64,000 nt of DNA from Paenibacillus alba. Lineage in GTDB: Bacteria > Bacillota > Bacilli > Paenibacillales > NBRC-103111. Position numbers and translations under genes: made by a program. The notes beneath the pieces are model-generated. The model worked only from the letters and a program-made list of their open reading frames with translations, was not told the origin of the DNA and made no database searches. Positions 34,673-43,289 of this stretch are shown piece after piece. How positions within the stretch are numbered: the first letter of the stretch is position 1; every line of letters starts with the position of its first letter. Where the stretch lies: contig NZ_JABMKZ010000009.1 of assembly GCF_013204855.1 (NCBI RefSeq), positions 62,001-126,000 of the forward strand, given 5' to 3'.

Positions 34673-34868
34673 TCACAAATTCATTTTGCATCTTGTTTCA
34701 ACGGTTCCGACAGGCGATACACCGTTTTACTTTTGAGTATCCCATACACGATGTTCACAAGCCGCCGCATCACGCAGATGAATGCTTGTTTCTTCGTCGA
34801 GCAAGCGTTGTTGCTATGCTTGCGAAGGAACTTAGCAAGCCGCTCTGCCGTGATCTTCTCAGATTACG
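34673..34868 (-). pseudogene. Transposase C-terminal remnant, probably IS110 family
   Basis: On the minus strand one frame reads EKITAERLAKFLRKHSNN, then STKKQAFICVMRRLVNIVYG and ILKSKTVYRLSEPLKQD before a TGA at 34675-34673. The VMRRLVNIVYGILK segment resembles the C terminus of IS110-type transposases. A stop immediately upstream and the lack of the DEDD catalytic part show that only a fragment remains. The longer plus-strand frame over the same bases is its shadow. Confidence 0.5.
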
Positions 34869-35228
34869 CGGAGAATGAAAGGTGCGCCAGAACGCATGCG
34901 CTGTTTACCGTCAATTTGGCTGAAGTAACGACGGTAGCTCGGGCGCATGTAGCTTAGAGGGGGGGGGCGTCGCGCAGCACACACGCTGCGCACCGAATTG
35001 GTTCCCACACCACAAGAAAGAGTTCTGGCATCCATTTCTTCAATCACTCCGCAATCATGACCCTCAGATATATTGCCATCAATCAGGACATAATGGAAAA
35101 GGCTATTGATAACTTTAACCTGCAAGCTGTTACTTTATTTTAAATGGAGAAATGTAAATGGCACTGGGTATGATATTTGAACAGAAACCCTAGCCTAATT
35201 TCTATTCTCCATTCCTTGTTTTTTACTA
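34869..35228. other. Non-coding remnant region left of the mannoside operon
   Basis: No supported gene. A 28-codon frame (35057-35143) and a G tract near 34970 are present, but no family is recognised. Base composition returns to the higher GC of the chromosome around here, marking the right edge of the island. Confidence 0.35.
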
Positions 35229-35232
35229 TATA

Positions 35233-35254
35233 AACGCTTTGGTAGCGTTTTTTT
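35233..35254 (+). terminator. Terminator before the mannoside operon
   Basis: AACGCT and AGCGTT enclose a five-base loop and are followed by a run of T. It ends transcription coming from the island or is part of the operon leader. Confidence 0.65.
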
Positions 35255-35292
35255 CTTGAGTTTAGACAAGGTTCATTTACTTTATCGTCTAT

Positions 35293-35323
35293 TTGTAAAT
35301 GCTTTCATGCGGTACTGTAAATA
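35293..35323 (+). promoter_or_regulatory. Mannoside operon promoter with overlapping cre-like site
   Basis: TGTAAATGCTTTCA (35294-35307) differs from the cre consensus TGWAANCGNTNWCA at one base. It overlaps a possible -35 TTGTAA (35293), with a weak -10 TAAATA at 35318. Binding of CcpA here would block transcription when better sugars are present. The promoter elements are weak; the cre-like site is clearer. Confidence 0.5.
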
Positions 35324-35372
35324 TAGCCCCCTTGGGCGTAATCAATAAAGCATTCATTAGGGAGGATACAAC

Positions 35373-36851
35373 ATGAGCAAGATGAAAAGAAACTTGGTCA
35401 CTACACTGGGACTGACGTTAGCTGTTTCAATGACGCTTAGCGCGTGCGGCAGCAAAGACGCTGGCGATGCGAAAGGCAATGCGTCAACAAATAAACCTGT
35501 AGAGTTAATTTGGTATACGATTGGCACACCGCAAAAAGATGTTGACCGCGTTATGGCGGAAGTCAGCAAGTACACGGCTGAGAAAATCGGCGTAACTGTG
35601 AAGATGAATATGACGGACTGGGGCGACTACGCACAGAAAATGCAAGTCATGACAGCATCCGGCACACCGATGGATATTATGTTTACCTCTTCATGGGCAT
35701 TTGATTACGTACAAAACGCACGTAAAGGCGCATTCAAGCCGATTGACGAGCTTTTGCAAAAAAATGGACAAGGCATCGTGAAAGCGTTAGATCCTGCGTT
35801 CCTGAACGGCTCCAAGGTAGACGGGCATAATTACGGCGTACCTGCCAACAAAGAGCTGCCAGCTCAAGACGTGTGGCGTTTCAACAAAAACCTGGTAGAC
35901 AAATACAACCTTAATCTAGATAACGTGAAATCACTTGAAAGCTTGGAGCCGCTGCTTCAAACGATTAAAGCCAAAGAACCAAACGTTTACGGATTAGCCG
36001 TAGATAAAAATTACATGCCATACGTGCCATATGATTACATTATTGAGAAAATGCCAATGGCCGTGAGCGTAGACAATAAAGATTTCAAAGTGGTTAACAT
36101 TTTGGATACACCAGAAATGAAACAAGCTCTGAAAACAATGAACAAGTATTACAAAGCGGGCTACGTTCCGACGGAAGCATCCACGTTGACTTCGCTGAAT
36201 GATGTCCAAGTAACGGGCAAATGGTTCTCGGATAAAGCGACAAACCAACCATTCGCTGACAACCTGTGGTCGGCAAGCTACGGCTACCCGATTGTTTCCA
36301 AGCAAGCAAGCCCGGCTTTAATTTACAACTGGTCCGTTATGGGCTCTATGCAGGCGATTTCGGCGAATTCGAAATATCCGGAGAAAGCTATGGAATTCCT
36401 GAACCTGTTGAATACAGATCCCGTATTGCGCAATATGATCGACTCTGGGATTGAAGGCGTGCATTACAAAAAAGTCGGTACCGACAAAATGGAAAACTTA
36501 CCGGAATCCAAAAATTACGATATGCCAACATTCTCTCTTGGTAACGTTCTGTTGACGTATAAAGATGTCAAAGATCCAGAGAACAAATGGGAAGAGTTCA
36601 AGAAGTTCAATGACACGGGCGTACCTGCGCCGCTGCTTGGCTTCAACTTCGATCCAACCAAGGTCATCAATGAAATCGCGGCTGTTCAAAACGTAAAAGA
36701 AGAGTTCTGGGCAACCCTGATGACAGGTACTGTTGATCCGGATAAATATATCCCGCTCGCGAATGAAAAGTTCAAAGCGGCTGGTCTGGATAAAATTATG
36801 GCAGAAGCGCAAAGCCAAGTTGATGCTTGGAGAGCTGCAAGTAAAAAATAA
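35373..36851 (+). CDS. ABC transporter oligosaccharide-binding lipoprotein (LipO/DUF3502-like)
   Basis: A 492-residue extracellular solute-binding protein with a lipobox in LSACGSKD at about residue 26. The mature domain begins PVELIWYTIGTPQKDVDRVM and has MDIMFTSSWAFDYVQNARKG; the C-terminal LLGFNFDPTKVINEIAAV is characteristic of the LipO/DUF3502 group that works with LplB/LplC permeases. GGGAGGA precedes ATG 35373. As first gene of an operon with three mannose-directed hydrolases it probably binds manno-oligosaccharides or N-glycan fragments. A terminator-like hairpin follows, which would raise its level over the permeases. Confidence 0.85.
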   Translation: MSKMKRNLVTTLGLTLAVSMTLSACGSKDAGDAKGNASTNKPVELIWYTIGTPQKDVDRVMAEVSKYTAEKIGVTVKMNMTDWGDYAQKMQVMTASGTPMDIMFTSSWAFDYVQNARKGAFKPIDELLQKNGQGIVKALDPAFLNGSKVDGHNYGVPANKELPAQDVWRFNKNLVDKYNLNLDNVKSLESLEPLLQTIKAKEPNVYGLAVDKNYMPYVPYDYIIEKMPMAVSVDNKDFKVVNILDTPEMKQALKTMNKYYKAGYVPTEASTLTSLNDVQVTGKWFSDKATNQPFADNLWSASYGYPIVSKQASPALIYNWSVMGSMQAISANSKYPEKAMEFLNLLNTDPVLRNMIDSGIEGVHYKKVGTDKMENLPESKNYDMPTFSLGNVLLTYKDVKDPENKWEEFKKFNDTGVPAPLLGFNFDPTKVINEIAAVQNVKEEFWATLMTGTVDPDKYIPLANEKFKAAGLDKIMAEAQSQVDAWRAASKK

Positions 36852-36867
36852 GTTTACATTAGCGATG

Positions 36868-36899
36868 AGGTGAATGTTCTGCATTCACCTGATCTTTTT
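36868..36899 (+). terminator. Attenuating hairpin between binding protein and permease genes
   Basis: AGGTGAATG (36868-36876) and CATTCACCT (36882-36890) pair exactly around TTCTG, followed by GATCTTTTT. Partial termination or mRNA protection here would give more binding protein than permease. Confidence 0.75.
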
Positions 36900-36928
36900 A
36901 TTCGCAACTAAGGTGAGGGGTGGAAAGT

Positions 36929-37867
36929 ATGCAGAGAATAGGAGCATTCTTTAGAGATGTTAAACAAAGCCGCGTGCTGCTGCTTATGGCATTGCCAGCA
37001 ACGCTTTGGTTCCTGTTCTTCTCTTATTTGCCGATGGCCGGTATGGTGATTGCTTTTAAGCAATATCGATATAGCCGTGACGGTTTTTGGGCAAGCATTA
37101 TAGAGAGTAAGTGGGTAGGACTGCAAAATTTCAAATTTTTGTTTAGTACGAATGACGCTTATATCATTACGCGCAACACGCTTTTATACAACATTGTGTT
37201 TATTGTTTTGGGACTAGTGCTATCCGTCGGGTTAGCTATTATTTTGTCAGAAATTACGAATAAAAAACTAGCGAAGTTATATCAAACAGGGATGTTCTTA
37301 CCCTACTTCTTATCTTGGGTTATTGTCGGCTATTTCGTATTCAGTTTCCTTAGCGTGGATAAAGGAATGCTTAATCATATTCTTCCTTGGTTCGGTGTCG
37401 ATCCTATTCGGTGGTACAACGACAAGACGTATTGGCCTATTATTATTGTTCTCGTTTATCTCTGGAAATCGGTCGGATACAGCAGTGTTGTGTATTTGGC
37501 GGCAATTATGGGGATCGATAAATCACTTTATGAAGCAGCCATGATCGACGGTGCGAGCAAATGGCAGCAGATCAAACATATCACCTTCCCGATGCTGAAG
37601 CCGTTGATGACGATTCTGACGCTGCTTGCTATCGGACGTATTTTCTATGCGGACTTTGGTTTGTTCCTGCAAGTGCCTAGAGATTCTGGGACGCTATACT
37701 CGGTTACGAATGTTATTGACACGTATGTCTACCGCGGGCTTAAATCTACGGGAGAAATCGGCATGAGTACAGCCGCAGGCTTGTATCAATCTGTCATTGG
37801 TTTTGTTCTCGTTATGACATCCAACTATATTGTTAGAAAATTTGATAAAGATAATGCGTTGTTTTAA
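36929..37867 (+). CDS. ABC permease, LplB-like
   Basis: The 312-residue protein has six predicted membrane spans, the N-terminal LLLMALPATLWFLFFSYLPMAG of LplB-type permeases, and the EAA loop YEAAMIDGASKWQQIKHITFPML at about residues 203-225. An in-frame GTG at 36920 is possible, but GAGGGG suits ATG 36929 better. With the next gene it forms the channel for the sugar bound by the upstream lipoprotein. No ATPase gene is in the operon. Confidence 0.9.
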   Translation: MQRIGAFFRDVKQSRVLLLMALPATLWFLFFSYLPMAGMVIAFKQYRYSRDGFWASIIESKWVGLQNFKFLFSTNDAYIITRNTLLYNIVFIVLGLVLSVGLAIILSEITNKKLAKLYQTGMFLPYFLSWVIVGYFVFSFLSVDKGMLNHILPWFGVDPIRWYNDKTYWPIIIVLVYLWKSVGYSSVVYLAAIMGIDKSLYEAAMIDGASKWQQIKHITFPMLKPLMTILTLLAIGRIFYADFGLFLQVPRDSGTLYSVTNVIDTYVYRGLKSTGEIGMSTAAGLYQSVIGFVLVMTSNYIVRKFDKDNALF

Positions 37868-37897
37868 TCACTTTTCGATGAAAGGAGGAATTTTGAC

Positions 37898-38818
37898 GTG
37901 AAAACAGCTACTTTGAAGAAACCCCGTGATTTTCATAAATTACCGCCCACACTGAATATAATGGCACATCTTGCCGCGGGACTTTTCGCCATTGCCTGTG
38001 TGTTCCCGTTTCTGTTTGTGACGATCATATCGTTTACGGACGAGAAATCGCTGAACACGAACGGGTACCGCATTATCCCGGAGAAATGGAGTTTCGAAGC
38101 TTATCGCTATCTCTTCAAAGCCGGTGATCAACTGCTTATGTCCTATGGCGTTACCATCCTTGTGACGGTAGTAGGGACGATCGTAAGTTTGCTTTTAACT
38201 GCTACCTTTGCTTATGCCATTTCACGTAAAAGTTTTAAATTTCGTAATTTCTTCGGTTTTTTCGCTTTTTTTACGATGCTGTTCAACGGCGGACTTGTGC
38301 CGACTTATATTGTAATGACGCAGCTGCTCGGACTGAAGGATTCGCTCTGGGCGTTAGTTTTGCCGCTCGCCGGCAATGCATTTTATATCATGATTATGCG
38401 AACCTTCTTTAGTACATCCGTTCCGGATGCGATTATCGAATCTGGCAAAATAGACGGTGCCGGCGAATTCGGCATCTTCGTCAAGCTGGTGCTGCCGCTG
38501 TCCCTTCCGGGGTTGGCGACGATTGGCCTATTCAGTACCTTGGGGTACTGGAATGACTGGTTCAATGCGCTGCTCTATATTGATACGCCGAGTTTGGTGC
38601 CTTTGCAGTCAATGCTGATGCGTATTGAGAACAGCATGCAGTTCCTGCTCCAGAACACGAGCAATCCTTCTGTGGGCATAGGCTTGCTGCAATCGCTGCC
38701 GCAGGATACGTCACGGATGGCGATGGTCGTACTGGCTACCGGGCCGATTATTTTTGCTTATCCGTTCTTCCAGCGTTACTTCATTCAAGGTTTGACGATC
38801 GGTGCTGTGAAAGAATAA
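37898..38818 (+). CDS. ABC permease, LplC/YtcP-like
   Basis: A 306-residue permease with six predicted membrane spans. It has the YtcP/LplC features FFAFFTMLFNGGLVPTYIVM and the EAA-like SGKIDGAGEFGIFVKLVLPL at about residues 187-206, and ends QRYFIQGLTIGAVKE. The start is GTG 37898 behind AAAGGAGG. It partners the LplB-like permease 30 bases upstream. Confidence 0.9.
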   Translation: MKTATLKKPRDFHKLPPTLNIMAHLAAGLFAIACVFPFLFVTIISFTDEKSLNTNGYRIIPEKWSFEAYRYLFKAGDQLLMSYGVTILVTVVGTIVSLLLTATFAYAISRKSFKFRNFFGFFAFFTMLFNGGLVPTYIVMTQLLGLKDSLWALVLPLAGNAFYIMIMRTFFSTSVPDAIIESGKIDGAGEFGIFVKLVLPLSLPGLATIGLFSTLGYWNDWFNALLYIDTPSLVPLQSMLMRIENSMQFLLQNTSNPSVGIGLLQSLPQDTSRMAMVVLATGPIIFAYPFFQRYFIQGLTIGAVKE

Positions 38819-38862
38819 GAGGAAAATCACATTCGTGAATAGATAGATTTGGAGGACTTACC

Positions 38863-40182
38863 GTGGAACAATTCAGACTGCCGAAAATTCCGATGCCTAA
38901 GCTGGAGCTGCCTAAGGCGATTCAAGCTGTATTGCAGGAAGCCGAGGAGAAGCTGGCGCATCGTCCGAAGCTTTTGCAATTATTCAAAAATTGTTTTCCT
39001 AATACCTTGGAGACAACGACCAAATTAATGGAGGATGGAACCACGTTTGTGATCACGGGGGATATTCCTGCGTCATGGCTGCGGGATTCCGTCGAGCAAG
39101 TGATGCATTATGTGCCGTTCGCCAAGGATGATGCAGAGCTTCAGCGCATTATTAGCGGGTTGATTAAACGTCATATTCAGTACATCCACATTGATCCTTA
39201 TGCGAATGCGTTTAACGAATCGGCCAATGATTGGCACTGGAATAAAGCCGACCAAACGGAAATGTCGCCATGGGTCTGGGAGCGTAAATTTGAGCTCGAC
39301 TCCTTATGCTTTTCGATGCGATTGGCTTACGCGTACTGGAAGGAAACCGAGCTAACTGATATTTTCGATGCCGGATTCAAAGCTGCGATGTTCAAGATCT
39401 ATGAATTGTTCAAAACAGAGCAGCATCATTTTGAAAAGTCGCCATATCGGTTCACCCGCAATAACGGAATTCCGACGGATTCGCTGCGCAATAACGGGCT
39501 CGGAATGCCGGTGAATTATACGGGCATGGTCTGGTCAGGCTTTCGTTCCAGCGACGATGCCTGTGACTTCCACTACAATATTCCGGCGAACATGTTCGCG
39601 GTTGTAGCCCTGCGCCATATGCAAGAATTCGCGGAGTGGGTGTTCAGGGATATGGATTTCCTCCAAGAGCTGAAAGCACTTGAAGCGGATATTGATCATG
39701 GCATCCAATTATACGGCATTTACCGTCATCCGACGTTTGGCCCGATTTATGCCTATGAGACGGACGGTTTCGGCAACTACTGCCTCATGGATGATGCGGG
39801 AACGCCAGGGCTTATGTCTATTCCTTATCTGGGCTATGTATCTGCTGATGATCCGATTTATCAGAACACAAGACAATTTGCGCTTAGCAAAGAGAATCCG
39901 TTCTATTTCGAAGGCAAAGTGGCCAAAGGCATCGGCAGCCCGCATACGCCTGACGACTACATTTGGCATATGGCGCTGTCCATGCAAGGCATAACGGCTT
40001 CCACGGTGGAAGAAAAGCTGGCGATGATTGCCATGCTTGAAGCGACAGATGCAGACACGGGTTTCATGCATGAGGGTTTTCATGTGGATGATCCAACGAT
40101 TTTTACACGAAAATGGTTCGCGTGGTCGAACAGCCTGTTTTCTCAATTAGTGTATAAAGCAATGAAGGATGGTCATCTATGA
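38863..40182 (+). CDS. GH125 exo-alpha-1,6-mannosidase
   Basis: This 439-residue cytoplasmic protein matches glycoside hydrolase family 125, metal-independent inverting alpha-mannosidases that remove 1,6-linked mannose. Characteristic segments are FVITGDIPASWLRDSVEQV (about 66-84), IDPYANAFNESANDWHW (about 110-126), GMVWSGFRSSDDACDFHYN (about 224-242) and HTPDDYIWHMALSMQG (about 365-380). The start is GTG 38863 behind GGAGGA. It overlaps the next gene by four bases (ATGA), so translation is coupled. Together with GH38 downstream it could strip branched mannan or high-mannose N-glycans. Confidence 0.88.
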   Translation: MEQFRLPKIPMPKLELPKAIQAVLQEAEEKLAHRPKLLQLFKNCFPNTLETTTKLMEDGTTFVITGDIPASWLRDSVEQVMHYVPFAKDDAELQRIISGLIKRHIQYIHIDPYANAFNESANDWHWNKADQTEMSPWVWERKFELDSLCFSMRLAYAYWKETELTDIFDAGFKAAMFKIYELFKTEQHHFEKSPYRFTRNNGIPTDSLRNNGLGMPVNYTGMVWSGFRSSDDACDFHYNIPANMFAVVALRHMQEFAEWVFRDMDFLQELKALEADIDHGIQLYGIYRHPTFGPIYAYETDGFGNYCLMDDAGTPGLMSIPYLGYVSADDPIYQNTRQFALSKENPFYFEGKVAKGIGSPHTPDDYIWHMALSMQGITASTVEEKLAMIAMLEATDADTGFMHEGFHVDDPTIFTRKWFAWSNSLFSQLVYKAMKDGHL

Positions 40183-43100
40183 GTCGAACCGTCATTATTT
40201 TTCATGAAGCGGGATTCCCAAACAGCTCTTTCTGCGATGTGCAGAAAGAGCTGTTGGAAGCACAAGGCGCAAAGGTTGTTGGGGCCGATCGCTTAGGCGA
40301 GGCTCTTCGCAAGGCAGAGGGCGGATGCTTCGTCAATCTGCATGCTCCTTATTTTCCGAAGTCGGCATGGCCCGATATTCTCGCGTTCTTGCAGCGCGGC
40401 GGCGGGCTGCTAAGCGTTGGCGGCGCTGCATTTAAGCGCCCTGTGCGCCGGGAAGGAAGCGGCTGGATGGTGGAGAGCGAGCAGACAGCTTACCATCAAC
40501 AGTTGTATATTCATGAGATTCTTCGTGTCGAAGGATCTCCTATTCGTTCCTATACCGCATTAGATACGATCCCACTGCTGCAAGAGCAGGAATCTCTGTT
40601 TGCGCTTGCGGATACATGGAATATGGTGCCGTATACGACGCGCAACAGCGATCTGCCTCATCAAATGGGTGCAGCGGGGACGATGAGCACACAGATTTAT
40701 CCGCTTTTGAAAAGCATCGGCAAGGAAGGCCGCGAGATCGCAGCGCCTGTTGTGCTTTGGGAGAACACACGCGGTGAGTTCATAGGTTCGCGCTGGATGT
40801 TCGTCAATGTCCCGCTAAGTCCTTCGTTTTGGAGTGAAGAGGGCACTCAAACCTTGCTGGCTTGGGCATCGTTCTGTGCGAAGGGCGTTACCGAGCTGTG
40901 GATCAAGCCGAATTATGCCAGCTTTGAACAAGGTGAACATGCGATGCTGACGATCCAATCGCAGCTGCTTGGCAAAGGCGCCGCTTCGAAGACCTGGACC
41001 TTTGATCTTCGTGTCGAGCATGAAAAGGGTGAGCAGGCAGGCTGGAATCACCAGATGACGGCTCAAGTAAACAAAGAATTCAACGTGGTGCGCATTCCGG
41101 TACCGCTTGATATACAACGTGGTTTATACCGAGTGACCTGCACGGCAACATCCGAGGATGGGGAGCTTCGCGTGCTTCGTCAAGGATTCTGGGGACACGA
41201 TCACCAGCTTCTTGCGGAGGGACAACCGATTGCTTGCGGTCGCGATTATTTCATCAAGGATGGACAGCCGCTGCCAGTTGTCGGTATGACCTATATGACT
41301 TCGGATGTGGCACGCAAATTTCTATTCCTGCCCAACGCCGATGTTTGGGATCGGGATATGGCCCAGATGGCCAAGGCAGGGATCAACTGGATACGCACAG
41401 GAATTTGGACGGCTTACCGCAATATCATGCAGGTGGACGGACATGCGTCGGAAGAAGTGCTGAGAGCGATCGATGCTTTCTTCTTAACCGCCAAAAAACA
41501 CAATTTGCAGGTGACCTTCACCTTCTTCTCCTTCACGCCTGAGACGTGGGAGGGCGTTAATCCCTATCTGGACCCGCAAAGCGTAGAAGCACAGAAGCGT
41601 TTTATCCGCTCCATTGTTTCTCGCCATCGTGCGACAACACATGTGGATTGGGATCTGATCAACGAGCCTTCGATGTTTGATCCGGCTCAAATCTTTTCCG
41701 ATGGTCCGCGCTCCAGTCGGGATATCTATGAACGGGAAGCTTTTGTCGAGTGGCTGAAGCAGCGTCACAAGCACATCGAGCTTCTTCAGGAGCGATGGAA
41801 TATGTCGCCGAAGCAGCTTCCGACTTTTGAAGCAGCAGCCATTCCTGAAGTGGCAGAAATCAATTTTGACGTTCAGGACATGCACCGGGCTAAAAAAGGA
41901 ACACGCTGGCTGGATTACTGTTTATTTTCAATGGAGATGCATAATCGCTGGGCCAAAGAGCTCTATGATACGATTAAGGAAATTTGCCCGGATCATCTTG
42001 TTGTGGTCGGTCAGGACGAAGCGCTTGGCGCTCAGCGGCCTTCCCCATTCTTCTATGAGCAAGCGGTGGATTACACAACTGTGCACTCGTGGTGGTTGAA
42101 TGACAACCTCGTTTGGGATGGTATTTTCGCCAAAACAGCGCATAAGCCGAATGTGATTCAAGAAACAGGCATCATGTATGTCGAAACGCCGGATGGACGG
42201 GCGAAGCGCTCGGAGATCGAGCTGCGGAGCCTACTCGAGCGCAAGTATGCCTATGCCTTCTCAACCGGAGGCGCAGGAGCTATTCATTGGATCTGGAACA
42301 CCAATTTCTATATGGATAATGCGAATGAGTCGCATATCGGTGCGCTTCGTGCCGATGGTACGGAGAAGCCAGAAGCGGATGTCTCTTATGAATTTGGTCG
42401 ATTTATGGCGGAAATCAAGGATCTATTCCAGGATCGGGCCTTGGAGGACATCGTCGCGATCTTCCCTTATTCGAATGATTTCTCCAATCGGAAGTTGGCC
42501 TTCGATGCAACAACCAGAATGACCCGTGTGCTGGCGTATCAGATGAAGATGCCATTCCGCGGCGCCTCGGAATATCATTTGGATGTGCTCGAGGAACAGC
42601 CGGCGAAGCTTATTCTGCTCCCGAGTGCACACAATCTGGATGAGCAAGCTTGGAATCAGCTTGTCGATATTGTTAAGCGTACGGGCGCGACCTTGCTCGC
42701 AACGGGGCCAATCAGCCTTGATGCGTATTGGAAACCAACGCCGCGTCTAACCGAGGAGCTGGGATCCGCCGAGCTGCACAATGTACGCAGAGAAGAAAGA
42801 CTACAGCTGCAAGGTGCTGCGCTTCCGGTTTCTTATGGACAGCGCCGGATCGCTGAAATCGCGAAGGAAGTGCGAGCAGGAAATGCAGAATCCAGTACTG
42901 GTGATGCCGTTGTTGATATACCGCTTGGGGAAGGCCGACTGATTTGGAGTCCGCTACCTGTAGAATTGAACGAGCGAACGGATACGTTAGTCGAGCTGTA
43001 TCGGCATGCCATCGAGTCAGCGGGTGCTGCAAGCGGATTGCATTGGTTGCAAGGTGGCGATATCGCAGGCGTATACGGAAGAAAATTAAGCTTTAAGGAT

Positions 43101-43286
43101 GGCTTCCTGTACGTATTTGTATCCGAGTTTGCCTGGGACGTGACGATCGAAGTGAAGGATACGGATACCGGGGCTGCTTATGCGTTCACACTGGAGAAAG
43201 AGCGTTCCGTTCTTTTTGCAGCAGATGCGGGTGGCCATCTCATTTCCGTATACCGTCCGAACGAAGTCCATATTGAGAGGAGTTAA
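40179..43286 (+). CDS. Clan GH-A glycoside hydrolase (beta-galactosidase/beta-mannosidase-like)
   Basis: A 1035-residue cytoplasmic protein. The first 230 residues form a glutamine-amidotransferase-like domain, a beta-sandwich follows (about 240-340), and a TIM barrel (about 365-740) carries the clan GH-A signatures: acid/base Glu496 in WDLINEP and a likely nucleophile Glu662 in NVIQETG. A second flavodoxin-like domain (about 800-900, with LILLPSAHNLDEQAW) resembles the trimerisation domain of GH42-type enzymes. The exact GH family is uncertain. Position between GH125 and GH38 suggests a beta-mannoside or core-chitobiosyl/mannosyl linkage, which is inference. It starts in the stop of the preceding gene. 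Confidence 0.7.
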   Translation: MSRTVIIFHEAGFPNSSFCDVQKELLEAQGAKVVGADRLGEALRKAEGGCFVNLHAPYFPKSAWPDILAFLQRGGGLLSVGGAAFKRPVRREGSGWMVESEQTAYHQQLYIHEILRVEGSPIRSYTALDTIPLLQEQESLFALADTWNMVPYTTRNSDLPHQMGAAGTMSTQIYPLLKSIGKEGREIAAPVVLWENTRGEFIGSRWMFVNVPLSPSFWSEEGTQTLLAWASFCAKGVTELWIKPNYASFEQGEHAMLTIQSQLLGKGAASKTWTFDLRVEHEKGEQAGWNHQMTAQVNKEFNVVRIPVPLDIQRGLYRVTCTATSEDGELRVLRQGFWGHDHQLLAEGQPIACGRDYFIKDGQPLPVVGMTYMTSDVARKFLFLPNADVWDRDMAQMAKAGINWIRTGIWTAYRNIMQVDGHASEEVLRAIDAFFLTAKKHNLQVTFTFFSFTPETWEGVNPYLDPQSVEAQKRFIRSIVSRHRATTHVDWDLINEPSMFDPAQIFSDGPRSSRDIYEREAFVEWLKQRHKHIELLQERWNMSPKQLPTFEAAAIPEVAEINFDVQDMHRAKKGTRWLDYCLFSMEMHNRWAKELYDTIKEICPDHLVVVGQDEALGAQRPSPFFYEQAVDYTTVHSWWLNDNLVWDGIFAKTAHKPNVIQETGIMYVETPDGRAKRSEIELRSLLERKYAYAFSTGGAGAIHWIWNTNFYMDNANESHIGALRADGTEKPEADVSYEFGRFMAEIKDLFQDRALEDIVAIFPYSNDFSNRKLAFDATTRMTRVLAYQMKMPFRGASEYHLDVLEEQPAKLILLPSAHNLDEQAWNQLVDIVKRTGATLLATGPISLDAYWKPTPRLTEELGSAELHNVRREERLQLQGAALPVSYGQRRIAEIAKEVRAGNAESSTGDAVVDIPLGEGRLIWSPLPVELNERTDTLVELYRHAIESAGAASGLHWLQGGDIAGVYGRKLSFKDGFLYVFVSEFAWDVTIEVKDTDTGAAYAFTLEKERSVLFAADAGGHLISVYRPNEVHIERS

Positions 43287-43289
43287 ACG

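Noticed and set aside
34532..34957. Plus-strand open frame of 141 codons
   Set aside because: It is the shadow of the transposase remnant read on the minus strand, with no start signal or domain of its own.
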